Position numbers and translations under genes: made by a program | Shown: in pieces, positions 1-9,515 of the stretch | How positions within the stretch are numbered: the first letter of the stretch is position 1 | How the letters are laid out: each line of letters starts with the position of its first letter | DNA from: Algoriphagus pacificus | GTDB taxonomy: Bacteria > Bacteroidota > Bacteroidia > Cytophagales > Cyclobacteriaceae | DNA: 64,000 bases | NCBI RefSeq assembly: GCF_017254845.1 | Contig: NZ_JAFKCU010000005.1 | Span: 62,001 to 126,000, forward strand | Direction: 5' to 3' | Notes under the pieces: generated by a model | The model's database searches: none | What the model saw: only the letters and a program-made list of their open reading frames with translations | Told to the model about the DNA's origin: nothing

Positions 1-386
1 TTGAAAAAATCCTCAGAAGCCAGTAAAACTCCTTTTTGCCTGCCCAGATTGGTATCTCTTGATGGAATCCCGATTATAGTTTCACTCAGCGTATAGATGT
101 GAGTGCTTTCTTCAATTCCTGAAATCTCTTCTTCAATTTGCTCACCCAAAGGAAATGGCACTCCAGGATTGGGGTAGATATTTCCTCTATAAATAGACTG
201 TGTGGTCACTCTGAAAATCCTATCTCCATCTGGATGAAACTTATCAAAGCTATGCGCATGAAACACCACATTGAAAATCAAAAAACAGATAGAAATTCCT
301 ATTGAAAGACCCAAAACATGAATGGCTGTCCTAAACTTATTTCGAAGGATATTTCTCCAAGCTATTTTAAAGTAATTTTTTAACAT
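1..386 (-). CDS. FtsX/MacB-type ABC permease, N-terminal part (cut by window edge)
   Basis: The 128 visible residues are the start of a permease; the rest lies beyond base 1. The ATG at 384-386 opens MLKNYFKIAWRNILRNK, matching the complete paralogues. One membrane segment follows (about residues 20-40), then the start of a periplasmic MacB_PCD-like domain with the family motif SFDKFHPDGDRIFRVT. Only 48 bp separate it from the stop of the next permease upstream and no promoter element is visible there. It is therefore probably the third gene of an operon that starts at 5404. Confidence 0.9.
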   Translation of the reverse strand, partial: MLKNYFKIAWRNILRNKFRTAIHVLGLSIGISICFLIFNVVFHAHSFDKFHPDGDRIFRVTTQSIYRGNIYPNPGVPFPLGEQIEEEISGIEESTHIYTLSETIIGIPSRDTNLGRQKGVLLASEDFF

Positions 387-434
387 GTTTCTCTGATTTG
401 CCCCTTTGTCTTTTCTTTTTTTTCTAATTGGAAA

Positions 435-2879
435 CTACTCGTCTTTCAACGTTTTCACTGGATTCATCTGTGTTGCCTTGAAAGCTTGAGCAGATACAAT
501 CATCAGGGTAAACACAATCCCTCCAATTGCCAAAAGCACGAAATTCATATAGGAAGGCCATTCTTTGATGGCAAATTGGGCCAACCAGCTTTGCATTAAA
601 TACAAACTCAGCGGTAAAGCGATCAGCACTCCTGCAACAGTAATCATAAGAAACTCCCGATTAAACATCCAGGAAATACTCAAACTGGAAGCGCCCAATA
701 CTTTTCTGATTCCGATTTCTTTGGTGCGACCGGCAATGCTCAAAGCTGCCATTGCAAACAATCCCATTGCTGCGATCAAAATGGCTATCCCGGCAGCTAA
801 AAACACCATTTTACCCAAACGTTCATCCGCTTTGTATTGCTCCTCAACAGTTTGATCCAAGAAACTAAAACTGAATGCCTCCAATGGAAAAATACGCTCC
901 CATTCACCTTCTAGCATCGATCTGAAAGCTTCGAAATCATTTCCTGTTCCTTTTACAAGCACTTTGGGATTAGTAGATGAACTGATGCTGAGCATATTGA
1001 TCCCACTGAAGAAAGTAGCAGGATTTTTAACTAGCAGCACTGGTTCAATTTCTTTGTATAGTGAATTGTGATGAAAATCTTTCACAACGCCTACAATCTG
1101 ATGTGGATCGAATTGAGTATTTGGCATCATTTCACCCAAAGGATCATTCCAGTCCATAGCTTTTGCAAAAGCCTCATTGATGATGAAAGCACTGCTGTCA
1201 GCTCCAGGATCTGGATTAAATGCTCTTCCTTCTACCATTTCCAATCCAAGGGTATTGATATAATCTCCTCCGACAAAATTTACTCTAAAATCGAACTGAT
1301 CCCCATTCTCCAATGCAAAACCTGCGTCCCAAAATGCCTCATCTCCATAAGTAGAAACAGTAATACCCGCAGTTTGGACTTCGGATCTTCCAATTAAGGC
1401 TTGACGATATAATTCTGCCTGCTGGAAACCCAGTTGAATGGAGCTGACAAAACTTTTGGTAGGAACATACGGTACGTCAACCAAGACCACCATTTCCTGA
1501 TCAAATCCCAAGTCATAATTCCGGATCGCATTCATCTGATTCACCATGATCAAAGTCGATGCGATAAGCAGGAATGAAATGAAAAACTGAAAAGCAACCA
1601 ATCCTTTTCTAAGTGCTTGTTTTCCAAAATGCATGGAAAGGTTTCCTTTTAGCACTTTGATCGGTCTCAAGTTAGACATGAAAAATGCAGGGTAAGCACC
1701 TGCCATTGCAGTAATCAGCACAACCAATCCAAATAAAATCAAGATTTGAACTGGACCATAAACTAGCGTCAGTTCTTTCTCAAAGAGATTGTTAAAAGTA
1801 GGCACCAATAGCTCTGCCAATACCAACCCCAATACTAAAGCAGTCACAGTTGTCAGAAATGCTTCCGTCAAAAACTGAAATACCAATTGGCTAAAATCTG
1901 CCCCCATGGTTTTTCTTACCCCAACTTCTTTTGCCCTGGTAGTGGATCTTCCGATCGCCATCGTGGTGAAATTGATACAGGCTATCAAGAGAATGAGAAA
2001 TGCAATCCCTGCCAATATCCACAACAACTTAGGGCGTGTAGTTTCAGCCATTCCGGAATTGGTATCATCCGTCAAATGAATTTCAGACATAGGCTGAAGG
2101 GTGAAATAGTAGGTCCCTTCTTCATAATCTTCTCCCAAAACCTTTTTCATCATGGCATCCACACCAGCTTCGATGGAGGCCTTGGAGCTTGCAGAATTCA
2201 GTTTTACATAGGCCTCACCATAGACATTGAACCAGTTATTTTGATTTTGCTCGGCAATGTTGAAATCCAGGTTTTGATCATTCATCAAGATCTCAAACTG
2301 AATACTGGAATTGGCTGGGACATTTTCAAGAAGACCAGTAACTCGGTACTCCTCATAGTTATCACCCATTTTCAAGCGGATTGATTTACCAATTGGATTG
2401 GCTTCACCAAAATATTTCTTGGCCACTTCTTCAGTGACCACAATCCCGAATTTGTCATTCAGCACTTGATTTTTATTTCCTTCGATCAAATCAAAATCGA
2501 AGATTTCCAGAAAGTCTGGACTCACCATCAACAATCTTTGGTTTTGAGTAGTTGACTCATCCAAATAGGCCTGGGCCGAGCTGGAAATCATCCGGGTTAT
2601 GTTTTCAATCTGAGGAAACTCATTTTCAAAAGTTGGCGCCGTGATAATCGGTGTTGAAAAAGAAGAAAACTCCTCTCCCTCGTTGACCTCATGCCTTTTC
2701 AACCTAAAAATCCGTTCGCTGTCCTCATGAAAATCATCAAAGCTCGCCTCGAACTGAACAAAGAAAAATATCAAAATACTGACCCCGAGACCTAGCGTAA
2801 GCCCGATCAGGTTTATCCCCGTATGCAACTTGTTTTTCAGGAGATTGCGAAGAGCGATTTTAAAATAATTCTTAAACAT
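435..2879 (-). CDS. FtsX/MacB-type ABC permease, two-module (814 aa)
   Basis: Membrane permease of the MacB/FtsX (COG0577) kind. Proteins of this family use ATP hydrolysed by a separate cytoplasmic ATPase to drive conformational work across the inner membrane, as in lipoprotein release or peptide and antibiotic export. Layout: TM1 at about 20-40, periplasmic MacB_PCD domain to about 270, three TMs of an FtsX domain with loop signature AKEVGVRKTMGAD, then the same order again in the C-terminal half, with TKEIGIRKVLGAS at about 719. That makes about eight TMs; the tail is NPVKTLKDE. There is no nucleotide-binding domain, so an ATPase from elsewhere must serve it. It is the middle gene of a three-permease operon, 53 bp after the 2933-5404 gene. 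The substrate cannot be read from sequence. Confidence 0.95.
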   Translation of the reverse strand: MFKNYFKIALRNLLKNKLHTGINLIGLTLGLGVSILIFFFVQFEASFDDFHEDSERIFRLKRHEVNEGEEFSSFSTPIITAPTFENEFPQIENITRMISSSAQAYLDESTTQNQRLLMVSPDFLEIFDFDLIEGNKNQVLNDKFGIVVTEEVAKKYFGEANPIGKSIRLKMGDNYEEYRVTGLLENVPANSSIQFEILMNDQNLDFNIAEQNQNNWFNVYGEAYVKLNSASSKASIEAGVDAMMKKVLGEDYEEGTYYFTLQPMSEIHLTDDTNSGMAETTRPKLLWILAGIAFLILLIACINFTTMAIGRSTTRAKEVGVRKTMGADFSQLVFQFLTEAFLTTVTALVLGLVLAELLVPTFNNLFEKELTLVYGPVQILILFGLVVLITAMAGAYPAFFMSNLRPIKVLKGNLSMHFGKQALRKGLVAFQFFISFLLIASTLIMVNQMNAIRNYDLGFDQEMVVLVDVPYVPTKSFVSSIQLGFQQAELYRQALIGRSEVQTAGITVSTYGDEAFWDAGFALENGDQFDFRVNFVGGDYINTLGLEMVEGRAFNPDPGADSSAFIINEAFAKAMDWNDPLGEMMPNTQFDPHQIVGVVKDFHHNSLYKEIEPVLLVKNPATFFSGINMLSISSSTNPKVLVKGTGNDFEAFRSMLEGEWERIFPLEAFSFSFLDQTVEEQYKADERLGKMVFLAAGIAILIAAMGLFAMAALSIAGRTKEIGIRKVLGASSLSISWMFNREFLMITVAGVLIALPLSLYLMQSWLAQFAIKEWPSYMNFVLLAIGGIVFTLMIVSAQAFKATQMNPVKTLKDE

Positions 2880-2932
2880 TGTATTAATGGTTTATTTTTT
2901 TGAATCAGATTTTAAATCTCAAACTGGATTTC

Positions 2933-5404
2933 TTATTCATTTTTAATGGCATCTACTGGATTTGCCAATGCAGTTTTTAAAGACTGAATCGATACGGTAG
3001 AATATGCCAAAATCACAGAGATAGCAGCAGAAATAAGGAAGAACCAAATAGAAATCGGAACTTTAAAAGCAAACTGATCCAGCCATTCCTGCATGAGATA
3101 ATAGCCCAAAGGCAAAGCAATCAGCAAGGAAACTCCAACGAGTATCAAAAATTCGGAAGTAAGCTTATTCACAATCGTCATAGCTGAGGCTCCAAGTACC
3201 CTTCGGATTCCAATCTCTTTTCTTCTGGATTCTGCGGTGAAAATCGACAATCCCAATAGCCCTAAGCAGGAAATCATCAATGTCAGGAAAGCAAATGATC
3301 CCAATAGTGTACTGGTTTGTGCCTGCTGTTTGTATTGCATGGCGATGTCATCATCGAGAAAATTGTAATCAAACGGCAATCCTTCATTGACAGCTTTCCA
3401 AGTGCCTTTTAACTGATCCAGAAGTTCTGGATTAATACCTTGGTCTGCTTTGATTAAGACATGTCTGGTTCCATCAAATGCTGCATTTTTCGCAGGTAAA
3501 AAGACTGTAGGCTGAATAGAATACCTCAAATCGCGCGTGTGATAGTCTTGGACCACACCCACAATATTTCCATTGTAGTTGGAGTATAGCTCGCCATTTT
3601 CTTCGGTAAAAACTCTCAAATCAGCTCCTAAAACATTGTCCAGATCTTTTTCCATCCATTCCACAGCAGCCTCATTGATGATCATGGCCACATTGTTCAG
3701 GTCAGGAAACCTTCCTCGCATTAATTTGGAAATGCCTCGATCTGCACTTTCATCAATGAACTCCCTACCTACCAATACCGGAACACCCAAAGTTTCAAAG
3801 AAACCTTCGTCCACATATTGCACATTGATTCCTTTTCTCACTCCTTCCTTGATTCCCGGATAATCTGCAGATGGATTCCAACCAGTATCCACTCCCGGTC
3901 TATCACTTGAAAAATGAACTGCCCCTACTCCCGGAATAGCTGAAAGCTCTTGTTTCAAAACATCTGCTTTTTCCTTTGCCAGCTCCCCCATTTTTACAGA
4001 AACTAATCCATCCGGATCAAATCCCATAGAGGCATTGGTCATAAACTGATGCTGGTAGAATGCGACTGAAGCACAGAAAACAAGAAGCGTGGATAATACA
4101 AATTGGAATACAACCAGAGATTTTCTCAAGACTGATTTCCCTTTGCTCAAAGGAGACTGTTTCAGGATCATTTCTGGCTTCAAACCAGAAAGGTAAAATG
4201 CTGGGAAAATACCTGCCAAAACCGATGAACTGATCCAAATTCCAATTAAAAGAAGTTGTAACTGACTATCTCCAATCAGGTCAATCTGGATTTTCAAGGA
4301 AATACTTGACTCGATCAGAGGGACAAAGACATAAACCAGAATGAGCCCCAAAATCATGGAAATAGCATTGATCAAAAAGGACTCAGCCAAAAACTGAGCA
4401 ATCAATTGCGTTCTATGAGCACCATTCACCTTTCGAATTCCGATTTCCTTCATTCGTTTGATTGCTCGTGCAGTGGCAAGGTTGATAAAGTTGATGCAAG
4501 CCAAAACCAAGACGAAAATGCCAATGGAAAGGAAAATCCAAAGCGTCTGCTCAGACATTGTCGGAGTCAATTCCCCTTGAAAACCGGATTGGGTATGAAC
4601 TTCAGTAATAGGCTGTAAAAAATGAACATAAGACTTCGCCTCCTCAGGATTTCTATAGTTCGGATTGATTTCAGGAATCTTTGCACTGATCGAAGAAGGA
4701 TCCTGCTGTTGGTTTACCTTGACATAGGTATAAGTCTGAGGCCACCAAAAACTTCCAAAATCAGCCGTTAAAGGAAAGTCATTGAATGCTTTAAAGGAAT
4801 TCATACTAGAAACAAGATCGAATTCCAAGTGAGTATTAGAAGGCATTTTCTTCAAAACTCCTCTTACTTCGAATGAAAAATCTCCGGTTGAGATCAAAAC
4901 CTTTCCAATCGGATCCGCATCTCCAAAGTATTTTGTTGCTAGTTCTTCTGTGATTACCACCTGATAAGGATTTTCAAAAACTCCTTTCCAACTTCCTTTG
5001 CTCAGTTCAAATCCAAAAATTCTGTCGAAACCTTCGTCTGCAAAAATAAAGTGGTCTTCACGGAAGCGTTCGTCAGGAGCAATCCCATCTGGAGCATATA
5101 AATAAGAACTGATTTGAGTCAGGCTGACCACTTCATCAAGTTTTCCCTCAAATTCCTTTCGCAGCATTGGCGCCACGGCACCGCCTACCCAAGCCCAGGA
5201 ATTAGTTTTTTGAACTTCTTGCACCACTCGAAAAACCTGCTCTGAATCAGGGTGAAAAGTATCATAGGATTTTTCGTGCTTGACAAAAGCCAATAAGATC
5301 AGGCAACAAGCCAAACCAACAGATAAGCCTAGCACATTGATTAGGGAAAATGATTTTTGCCTAACCAAATTTCTCCAGGCGATTTTAAAGTAGTTTTTTA
5401 ACAT
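2933..5404 (-). CDS. FtsX/MacB-type ABC permease, operon-leading copy (823 aa)
   Basis: Same two-module layout as the 435-2879 protein, with loop signatures MKEIGIRKVNGAH (first half) and RKEIGIRRVLGAS (about residue 728). It starts MLKNYFKIAWRNLVRQK and ends NPVDAIKNE. It has the longest second periplasmic domain of the set, with an extra acidic stretch around the ESADRGISKLMRG segment. It is first in a run of three closely spaced permeases (gaps 53 and 48 bp). A sigma-54-like box at 5529 and a palindrome at 5589-5604 lie upstream. It is therefore likely the promoter-proximal gene of the operon. The substrate is unknown. Confidence 0.95.
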   Translation of the reverse strand: MLKNYFKIAWRNLVRQKSFSLINVLGLSVGLACCLILLAFVKHEKSYDTFHPDSEQVFRVVQEVQKTNSWAWVGGAVAPMLRKEFEGKLDEVVSLTQISSYLYAPDGIAPDERFREDHFIFADEGFDRIFGFELSKGSWKGVFENPYQVVITEELATKYFGDADPIGKVLISTGDFSFEVRGVLKKMPSNTHLEFDLVSSMNSFKAFNDFPLTADFGSFWWPQTYTYVKVNQQQDPSSISAKIPEINPNYRNPEEAKSYVHFLQPITEVHTQSGFQGELTPTMSEQTLWIFLSIGIFVLVLACINFINLATARAIKRMKEIGIRKVNGAHRTQLIAQFLAESFLINAISMILGLILVYVFVPLIESSISLKIQIDLIGDSQLQLLLIGIWISSSVLAGIFPAFYLSGLKPEMILKQSPLSKGKSVLRKSLVVFQFVLSTLLVFCASVAFYQHQFMTNASMGFDPDGLVSVKMGELAKEKADVLKQELSAIPGVGAVHFSSDRPGVDTGWNPSADYPGIKEGVRKGINVQYVDEGFFETLGVPVLVGREFIDESADRGISKLMRGRFPDLNNVAMIINEAAVEWMEKDLDNVLGADLRVFTEENGELYSNYNGNIVGVVQDYHTRDLRYSIQPTVFLPAKNAAFDGTRHVLIKADQGINPELLDQLKGTWKAVNEGLPFDYNFLDDDIAMQYKQQAQTSTLLGSFAFLTLMISCLGLLGLSIFTAESRRKEIGIRRVLGASAMTIVNKLTSEFLILVGVSLLIALPLGYYLMQEWLDQFAFKVPISIWFFLISAAISVILAYSTVSIQSLKTALANPVDAIKNE

Positions 5405-5510
5405 AGAATTAAACCTTTAGCGTAAAGTCTTTCTTGTTTTCTTATTGGAAGAGCTTTTTCAATAGAAATTGAGTAGCTGCATGCCAAATCCTATTTCAGA
5501 CTATTCTAGT

Positions 5511-5613
5511 TAATTCTACTTTTATGCCATGAAAAAACCTCCAAAACAGCTTGTAATGGAGGTTCTTGGAAATAATCTTAAAATAATGCGGACAAATTTG
5601 TTCGCTTGCGGAC
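5511..5613 (-). promoter_or_regulatory. Sigma-54-like promoter with upstream palindrome for the 5404 operon
   Basis: On the minus strand TGGCATAAAAGTAGA starts at 5529. TGGCA and the G of the -12 region fit sigma-54, but TAGA replaces TTGC. The palindrome CGGACAAATTTGTTCG is at 5589-5604, centred 67.5 bp upstream of the -24 T, with GGAC following five bases later (5610-5613). The spacing matches the other permease promoters. A second TGGCAT, at about 5485, lacks a fitting -12. Confidence 0.55.
5532..5564 (-). terminator. Terminator-like hairpin between operator and promoter
   Basis: AACCTCCA (5536-5543) pairs with TGGAGGTT (5557-5564). On the minus strand the stem is followed by six T's (5532-5537) that run straight into the TGGCAT box. 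It would end transcripts coming from the DUF4097 gene (5645-6577) and insulate the permease operon. Confidence 0.6.
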
Positions 5614-5644
5614 TATCTAATTGTATCGCATTAGATGAAATTTA

Positions 5645-6577
5645 TTAGTTGAAAAACTCAAGGTTAATACTTCCCCCAGAGCTTTCCATATTCAAAACTG
5701 ATCCTCCGCCATTTAATTTCCCTACGATCAGATCACGCTTGATCTCTCCACTGAAGTTTGGAAGCTTGGTATTGACTCTTCCACCTCTCAGATTTAAATC
5801 CAATCCCAATCCCTCTGGAATTCTAGCAGTAATGCTTCCACCGGAAGATCTGAAATTCAAATCCTGATCAACTCTCAATAAACTTGCACGGATAGATCCA
5901 CCACTAGTACTGGCATTGATTCCTCCAGAAATATCATCAACGCTAACGCTTCCACCAGAAGTTCTCACACTTAGCATTCCTGTCATTCCATTGATTTTCA
6001 CTGCTCCACCACTGGTTTCCACATCTACATCACCCATGAATTCTTCTAGAGAAAATGACCCCCCAGAACTACGGGTACTTACTTTACCTCCTGATTCTGC
6101 TATTCTGATACTGCCTCCTGAGGTGGCTACAGTTTGACTTCCCTGAACACCATAAATTGAAATTGAGCCTCCACTGGACTTAAACTCGGAAGAGATTTCT
6201 GTAGGTGCCATGATCTTAAAAGAAAGCTGTAAACGTTCCCCTCTCTTCCAGTTTGAATTGTTATTACTTTTTACTTTGACAGAAACCGTATTTCCACTTT
6301 GATCAATGGTGATATTATAATTCTCCAGTAATCTTTCCACTTCTGCATTGCCTGGGTTCATTTCTTCCCCATTCAATTTTACATACATTTCTACCTCTAT
6401 TTCATTTCCATTTCCACCAGCGACAGAAACACTCGCTCCTGAGGTTTCCACATCCAGCATGGCATTAGAAGAGACTTGAAATTGCTTCTTCAAGTAAGGT
6501 TCCGCAGCAAATGACTCCAATGAAAAAATCATTAGGGTCAATAAAAATGCTGCTTTCAGATTCATTCCTATTTTCAT
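5645..6577 (-). CDS. DUF4097-type secreted beta-solenoid protein (310 aa)
   Basis: A predicted exported protein. A signal peptide (hydrophobic segment about residues 8-24, ending SFAAEP) is followed by about 280 residues built from short strands with the recurring motif SSGGS/TSGGS, roughly every 17-20 residues. This is the pattern of the DUF4097/DUF2807 adhesin-like right-handed solenoids. No catalytic residues are evident. It lies between two permease units but has its own copy of the shared promoter (-24 at 6653, palindrome 6714-6729). That suggests it is made together with the permeases, as a surface partner, sensor or cargo. The role is inferred; the fold family is fairly sure. Confidence 0.85.
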   Translation of the reverse strand: MKIGMNLKAAFLLTLMIFSLESFAAEPYLKKQFQVSSNAMLDVETSGASVSVAGGNGNEIEVEMYVKLNGEEMNPGNAEVERLLENYNITIDQSGNTVSVKVKSNNNSNWKRGERLQLSFKIMAPTEISSEFKSSGGSISIYGVQGSQTVATSGGSIRIAESGGKVSTRSSGGSFSLEEFMGDVDVETSGGAVKINGMTGMLSVRTSGGSVSVDDISGGINASTSGGSIRASLLRVDQDLNFRSSGGSITARIPEGLGLDLNLRGGRVNTKLPNFSGEIKRDLIVGKLNGGGSVLNMESSGGSINLEFFN

Positions 6578-6638
6578 GGTTTTTGATTAAAATTATTGAT
6601 TGACACGTTTTCAAAGGATTACTCCTACTCTAATTAAT

Positions 6639-6738
6639 TCTAATTTGATGCCAATCAAAATCCACTAAATCAAGCTCTAAAGCCATTTTTTGAAGAAACA
6701 GCTGGATTTTATTCGAACAGCATTGTCCGATTTTGGGC
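6639..6738 (-). promoter_or_regulatory. Sigma-54-like promoter with upstream palindrome for the DUF4097 gene
   Basis: The minus-strand TGGCATCAAATTAGA starts at 6653, about 75 bp before the start codon. The palindrome CGAACAGCATTGTCCG is at 6714-6729 (centre 68.5 bp upstream), with GGGC at 6735-6738. An imperfect inverted repeat (AAAATCC ... GGATTTT, about 6658-6710) fills the spacer. This non-permease gene carries the same element as the permeases. Confidence 0.55.
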
Positions 6739-6821
6739 AAAATTATTTTCCAGTTTTCAGTGATCAGTACACAATAATCAGAAGCATAAAACCCATTTTA
6801 CCATTTTAACTATTATTTAGC

Positions 6822-9260
6822 CTATTCATTTTTCAAACTCTCAATCGGGTTGATAACAGCTGCACGGTAGGCCTGCGAAAATATGATCCCAATACTGATC
6901 AAAAGGATTACAGCTACTCCAATTCCAATAGGTACCACTCCGATACTGACTCTGGATGCAAAAAACTCCAACCAGAAATTATTGATGAAATAAGCAGTAG
7001 GAACTGCCAGAAGAATAGCTACTCCGAGCAACTTCAAAAAGCCTTTGGAAAGCAAGAAGATAATCTGAGAAATACTTGAACCCAAGGTTTTTCGGATTCC
7101 AATCTCTTTGATTCTGGTTTGAGCCGTGTAAGTGGCCATACCCAACAATCCCAAACAGGAAACAAAGATTGCCAAGAAGGAAATCAAACCAATGACGGCC
7201 ATCACATCTCCCAAAACCTGATGAATAAACAGAAGTTCCTGATCCAGATATTTGTATGAGAACTTAGAATCCGGATTTACTTCTTTCCAGGTTGACTCCA
7301 AAGAAGCGATTGTTTGGGCTTGATTCGCACCCGAAACTTTCACCAATGCAAATCCCAAGGCATCATTTCTATTTCTTAAAACCAAGCTTTGCATAGGCCT
7401 ATCAGGAGATAGAAATTGGAAATCTTTTACGACACCGGCAATCTGAACATTTTTAAAATCTCCTCCATCTTCTAATGCCAATTGCTTCCCCACAGCTTCC
7501 TCACTGCTCCCCAGATTAAAACTATTGACAGCAGATTCATTGATTAAGATGAGATTATCACTTCCTTCTACAGGCAGATTTTTCCCGGAAACTAGCTCTA
7601 GATCCAAAACATCCACAACTCCACTGTTAACATCAAAAAAGTTGGTTTCCAAGCTATCCAATGGATAATCAGGATTGATCACTTCAGTGCCAAAATTCCA
7701 TCCTCCAGCTGGGATAAGAGAAGATCCACCTACTGAAGAAACAGCTGGATTGGAATTCAATGCCTGCGCAAACCTTGCATAATTTTCAGGTTTGTAAAGT
7801 TTCACAGTCACCACATTTTCCTTATCAAATCCATAATCAAAATTCAAAATATGTTTTGCCTGGGATTGAATCAAAACCACAGAAATGATGAAAATAAGTG
7901 AGATGGAAAACTGAATCACTAGCAAAACATTTCTCAAACCCATGCTTTTGAAAAGTCGAACGCCGCTCAGTTTATTGAAAAGGTTGACTGGATTTAGTTT
8001 TGCAACATAAGTAGCTGGAAGCACTCCTGCTACTATCCCAACCAAAATGCTAAAGCCAATAAATACCAAAATCCCTGGTATACTTTGCTTTAAGGATATT
8101 TTGAGATATTGATTAAAAGTCAAACCGTCCATCCCGCTTTCCAGAATCTGAAGCATCAAAAAGGCAAAGAATAAAGAGCAAAGAGAAATGACTACCGCCT
8201 CCGTTATAAACTGGGCAAAAATCTGTCTTTTATTAGCTCCCGAAACTTTCCTGATTCCTACCTCTTTCACGCGGGTCAAAGCCCGGGCAACAGACATGTT
8301 GGTGTAATTCAAACATGCAGAAAACATCACGATCAGACACAGAATCGACAAAATCAACAAGACAACTTTTGGAATTGACACATGCGTCGTATTACCAATA
8401 AAACCAATTGGAGTAATCTCACTTAGAGCTACAGCCTTAAAAGAATGTTTGTTATCATACTTATCCCCATAAATTTCTTCCGAGATATTATCCAGATTTG
8501 CCTGTAAATCCTCTTTGCCATTCCCTTCTTTTAAAAGCACATAAGTATAATTTGACCAGACATTTTCCCAGTTATTTTCTGAGAATCTGAGCGCTCCTTC
8601 TGGAAGAGATTTCATCGTACTGAGAGAAGCAAATAATTTGAAAGGAAGATGGGTTTTTCCTGGTGTTGGATTCAAAACCCCTGTAATGGTAAAATACCCA
8701 AAATCAGTTTCTGTATTCCCTTCCTCAATATCCAAAGCCCGCATATCTTTATCATGGAAAGCAACCGTTTTACCTAGAGCTGATTCATCTTTGAAAAGGA
8801 TTTCTGCCATATCGGATGAAATCACAAGTGAGTAAGGTTCTTCCAATGCTGTATTTGGATCTCCTTCCTTGAATGAAAAATCCAGAATTTTGAAAATGTT
8901 GGCATCAGCGAAATATCCTCCACCCGTTGCAAATTTCTCATCATAAATCACATCTCCTCCAATTTCACTATTCAGGGCAGCCGCTTCTTCAATGATAGGA
9001 TAGTCACTTTTCAGTTTCTCTGCCAAAGGCAAAGCCGAACTGGCTGTTTCGCCATTGTTCTGCTGATATCTAGTAGTGTGAACCCGATAAATCCTATCCT
9101 TTTTACTGTGATAGGTATCGTAACTGTATTGATCCATCAGGATCATAATGATGAGGAGACAGACGGACATGCTGACAGCTAGTCCAAGGATATTGATGAA
9201 ACTAAAGGACATGTTCCTTTTTAGGTTTCTCCAGGCGAGGATGATGTAATTTCTAAGCAT
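6822..9260 (-). CDS. FtsX/MacB-type ABC permease (812 aa)
   Basis: Two-module permease with loop signatures VKEVGIRKVSGAN and IKEIGIRKTLGSS. It begins MLRNYIILAWRNLKRNM and ends NPIESLKNE. The first periplasmic domain is of ordinary length and carries the family motif SYDTYHSKKDRIYRVH just after TM1. The gene is a single-gene unit: its own promoter element lies at 9332-9433, and the downstream DUF4097 gene has another. The next gene upstream is the response regulator at 9516, 255 bp away. Confidence 0.95.
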   Translation of the reverse strand: MLRNYIILAWRNLKRNMSFSFINILGLAVSMSVCLLIIMILMDQYSYDTYHSKKDRIYRVHTTRYQQNNGETASSALPLAEKLKSDYPIIEEAAALNSEIGGDVIYDEKFATGGGYFADANIFKILDFSFKEGDPNTALEEPYSLVISSDMAEILFKDESALGKTVAFHDKDMRALDIEEGNTETDFGYFTITGVLNPTPGKTHLPFKLFASLSTMKSLPEGALRFSENNWENVWSNYTYVLLKEGNGKEDLQANLDNISEEIYGDKYDNKHSFKAVALSEITPIGFIGNTTHVSIPKVVLLILSILCLIVMFSACLNYTNMSVARALTRVKEVGIRKVSGANKRQIFAQFITEAVVISLCSLFFAFLMLQILESGMDGLTFNQYLKISLKQSIPGILVFIGFSILVGIVAGVLPATYVAKLNPVNLFNKLSGVRLFKSMGLRNVLLVIQFSISLIFIISVVLIQSQAKHILNFDYGFDKENVVTVKLYKPENYARFAQALNSNPAVSSVGGSSLIPAGGWNFGTEVINPDYPLDSLETNFFDVNSGVVDVLDLELVSGKNLPVEGSDNLILINESAVNSFNLGSSEEAVGKQLALEDGGDFKNVQIAGVVKDFQFLSPDRPMQSLVLRNRNDALGFALVKVSGANQAQTIASLESTWKEVNPDSKFSYKYLDQELLFIHQVLGDVMAVIGLISFLAIFVSCLGLLGMATYTAQTRIKEIGIRKTLGSSISQIIFLLSKGFLKLLGVAILLAVPTAYFINNFWLEFFASRVSIGVVPIGIGVAVILLISIGIIFSQAYRAAVINPIESLKNE

Positions 9261-9331
9261 ATACTTTTAGATGAAAATGTGTGGAAAAAAGTTACAGACT
9301 CAAGTCCCTCCTTTTTCCACCTATTCAATCC

Positions 9332-9433
9332 CGTATTTTTATGCCATTTTGAAAAAATCTTTAAATCACTGTTTTTAAGCTATTTATTTAAAAATCCCTG
9401 CTCTTTTCCGAACAGCTATGTTCGGAATTGGGC
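9332..9433 (-). promoter_or_regulatory. Sigma-54-like promoter with upstream palindrome for permease 6822-9260
   Basis: TGGCAT starts at 9346 on the minus strand. The -12 region reads TACG and is the poorest match of the set. The palindrome CGAACAGCTATGTTCG at 9409-9424 is perfect in its outer six bases and extends to 18 bp with the flanking C/G. Its centre is 70.5 bp upstream of the -24 T, and GGGC follows at 9430-9433. Confidence 0.5.
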
Positions 9434-9515
9434 AAGATTCTAGCTAAAAAAATCTTGTTCTTTATTCTGTATTTCTGTGGGGTGAAAAAATTAAATACAG
9501 ACTAATTTTCCACCT

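Noticed and set aside
565-2384. Plus-strand frames inside the 435-2879 permease (and similar antisense frames in all permeases)
   Set aside because: They overlap genes with clear family motifs, have no recognisable protein features and recur as mirror images of the same conserved loops.
5481-5495. Second TGGCAT upstream of the 5404 operon
   Set aside because: The position 12 bp on reads TACT without the conserved G, and spacing to the palindrome is about 110 bp, unlike the others.
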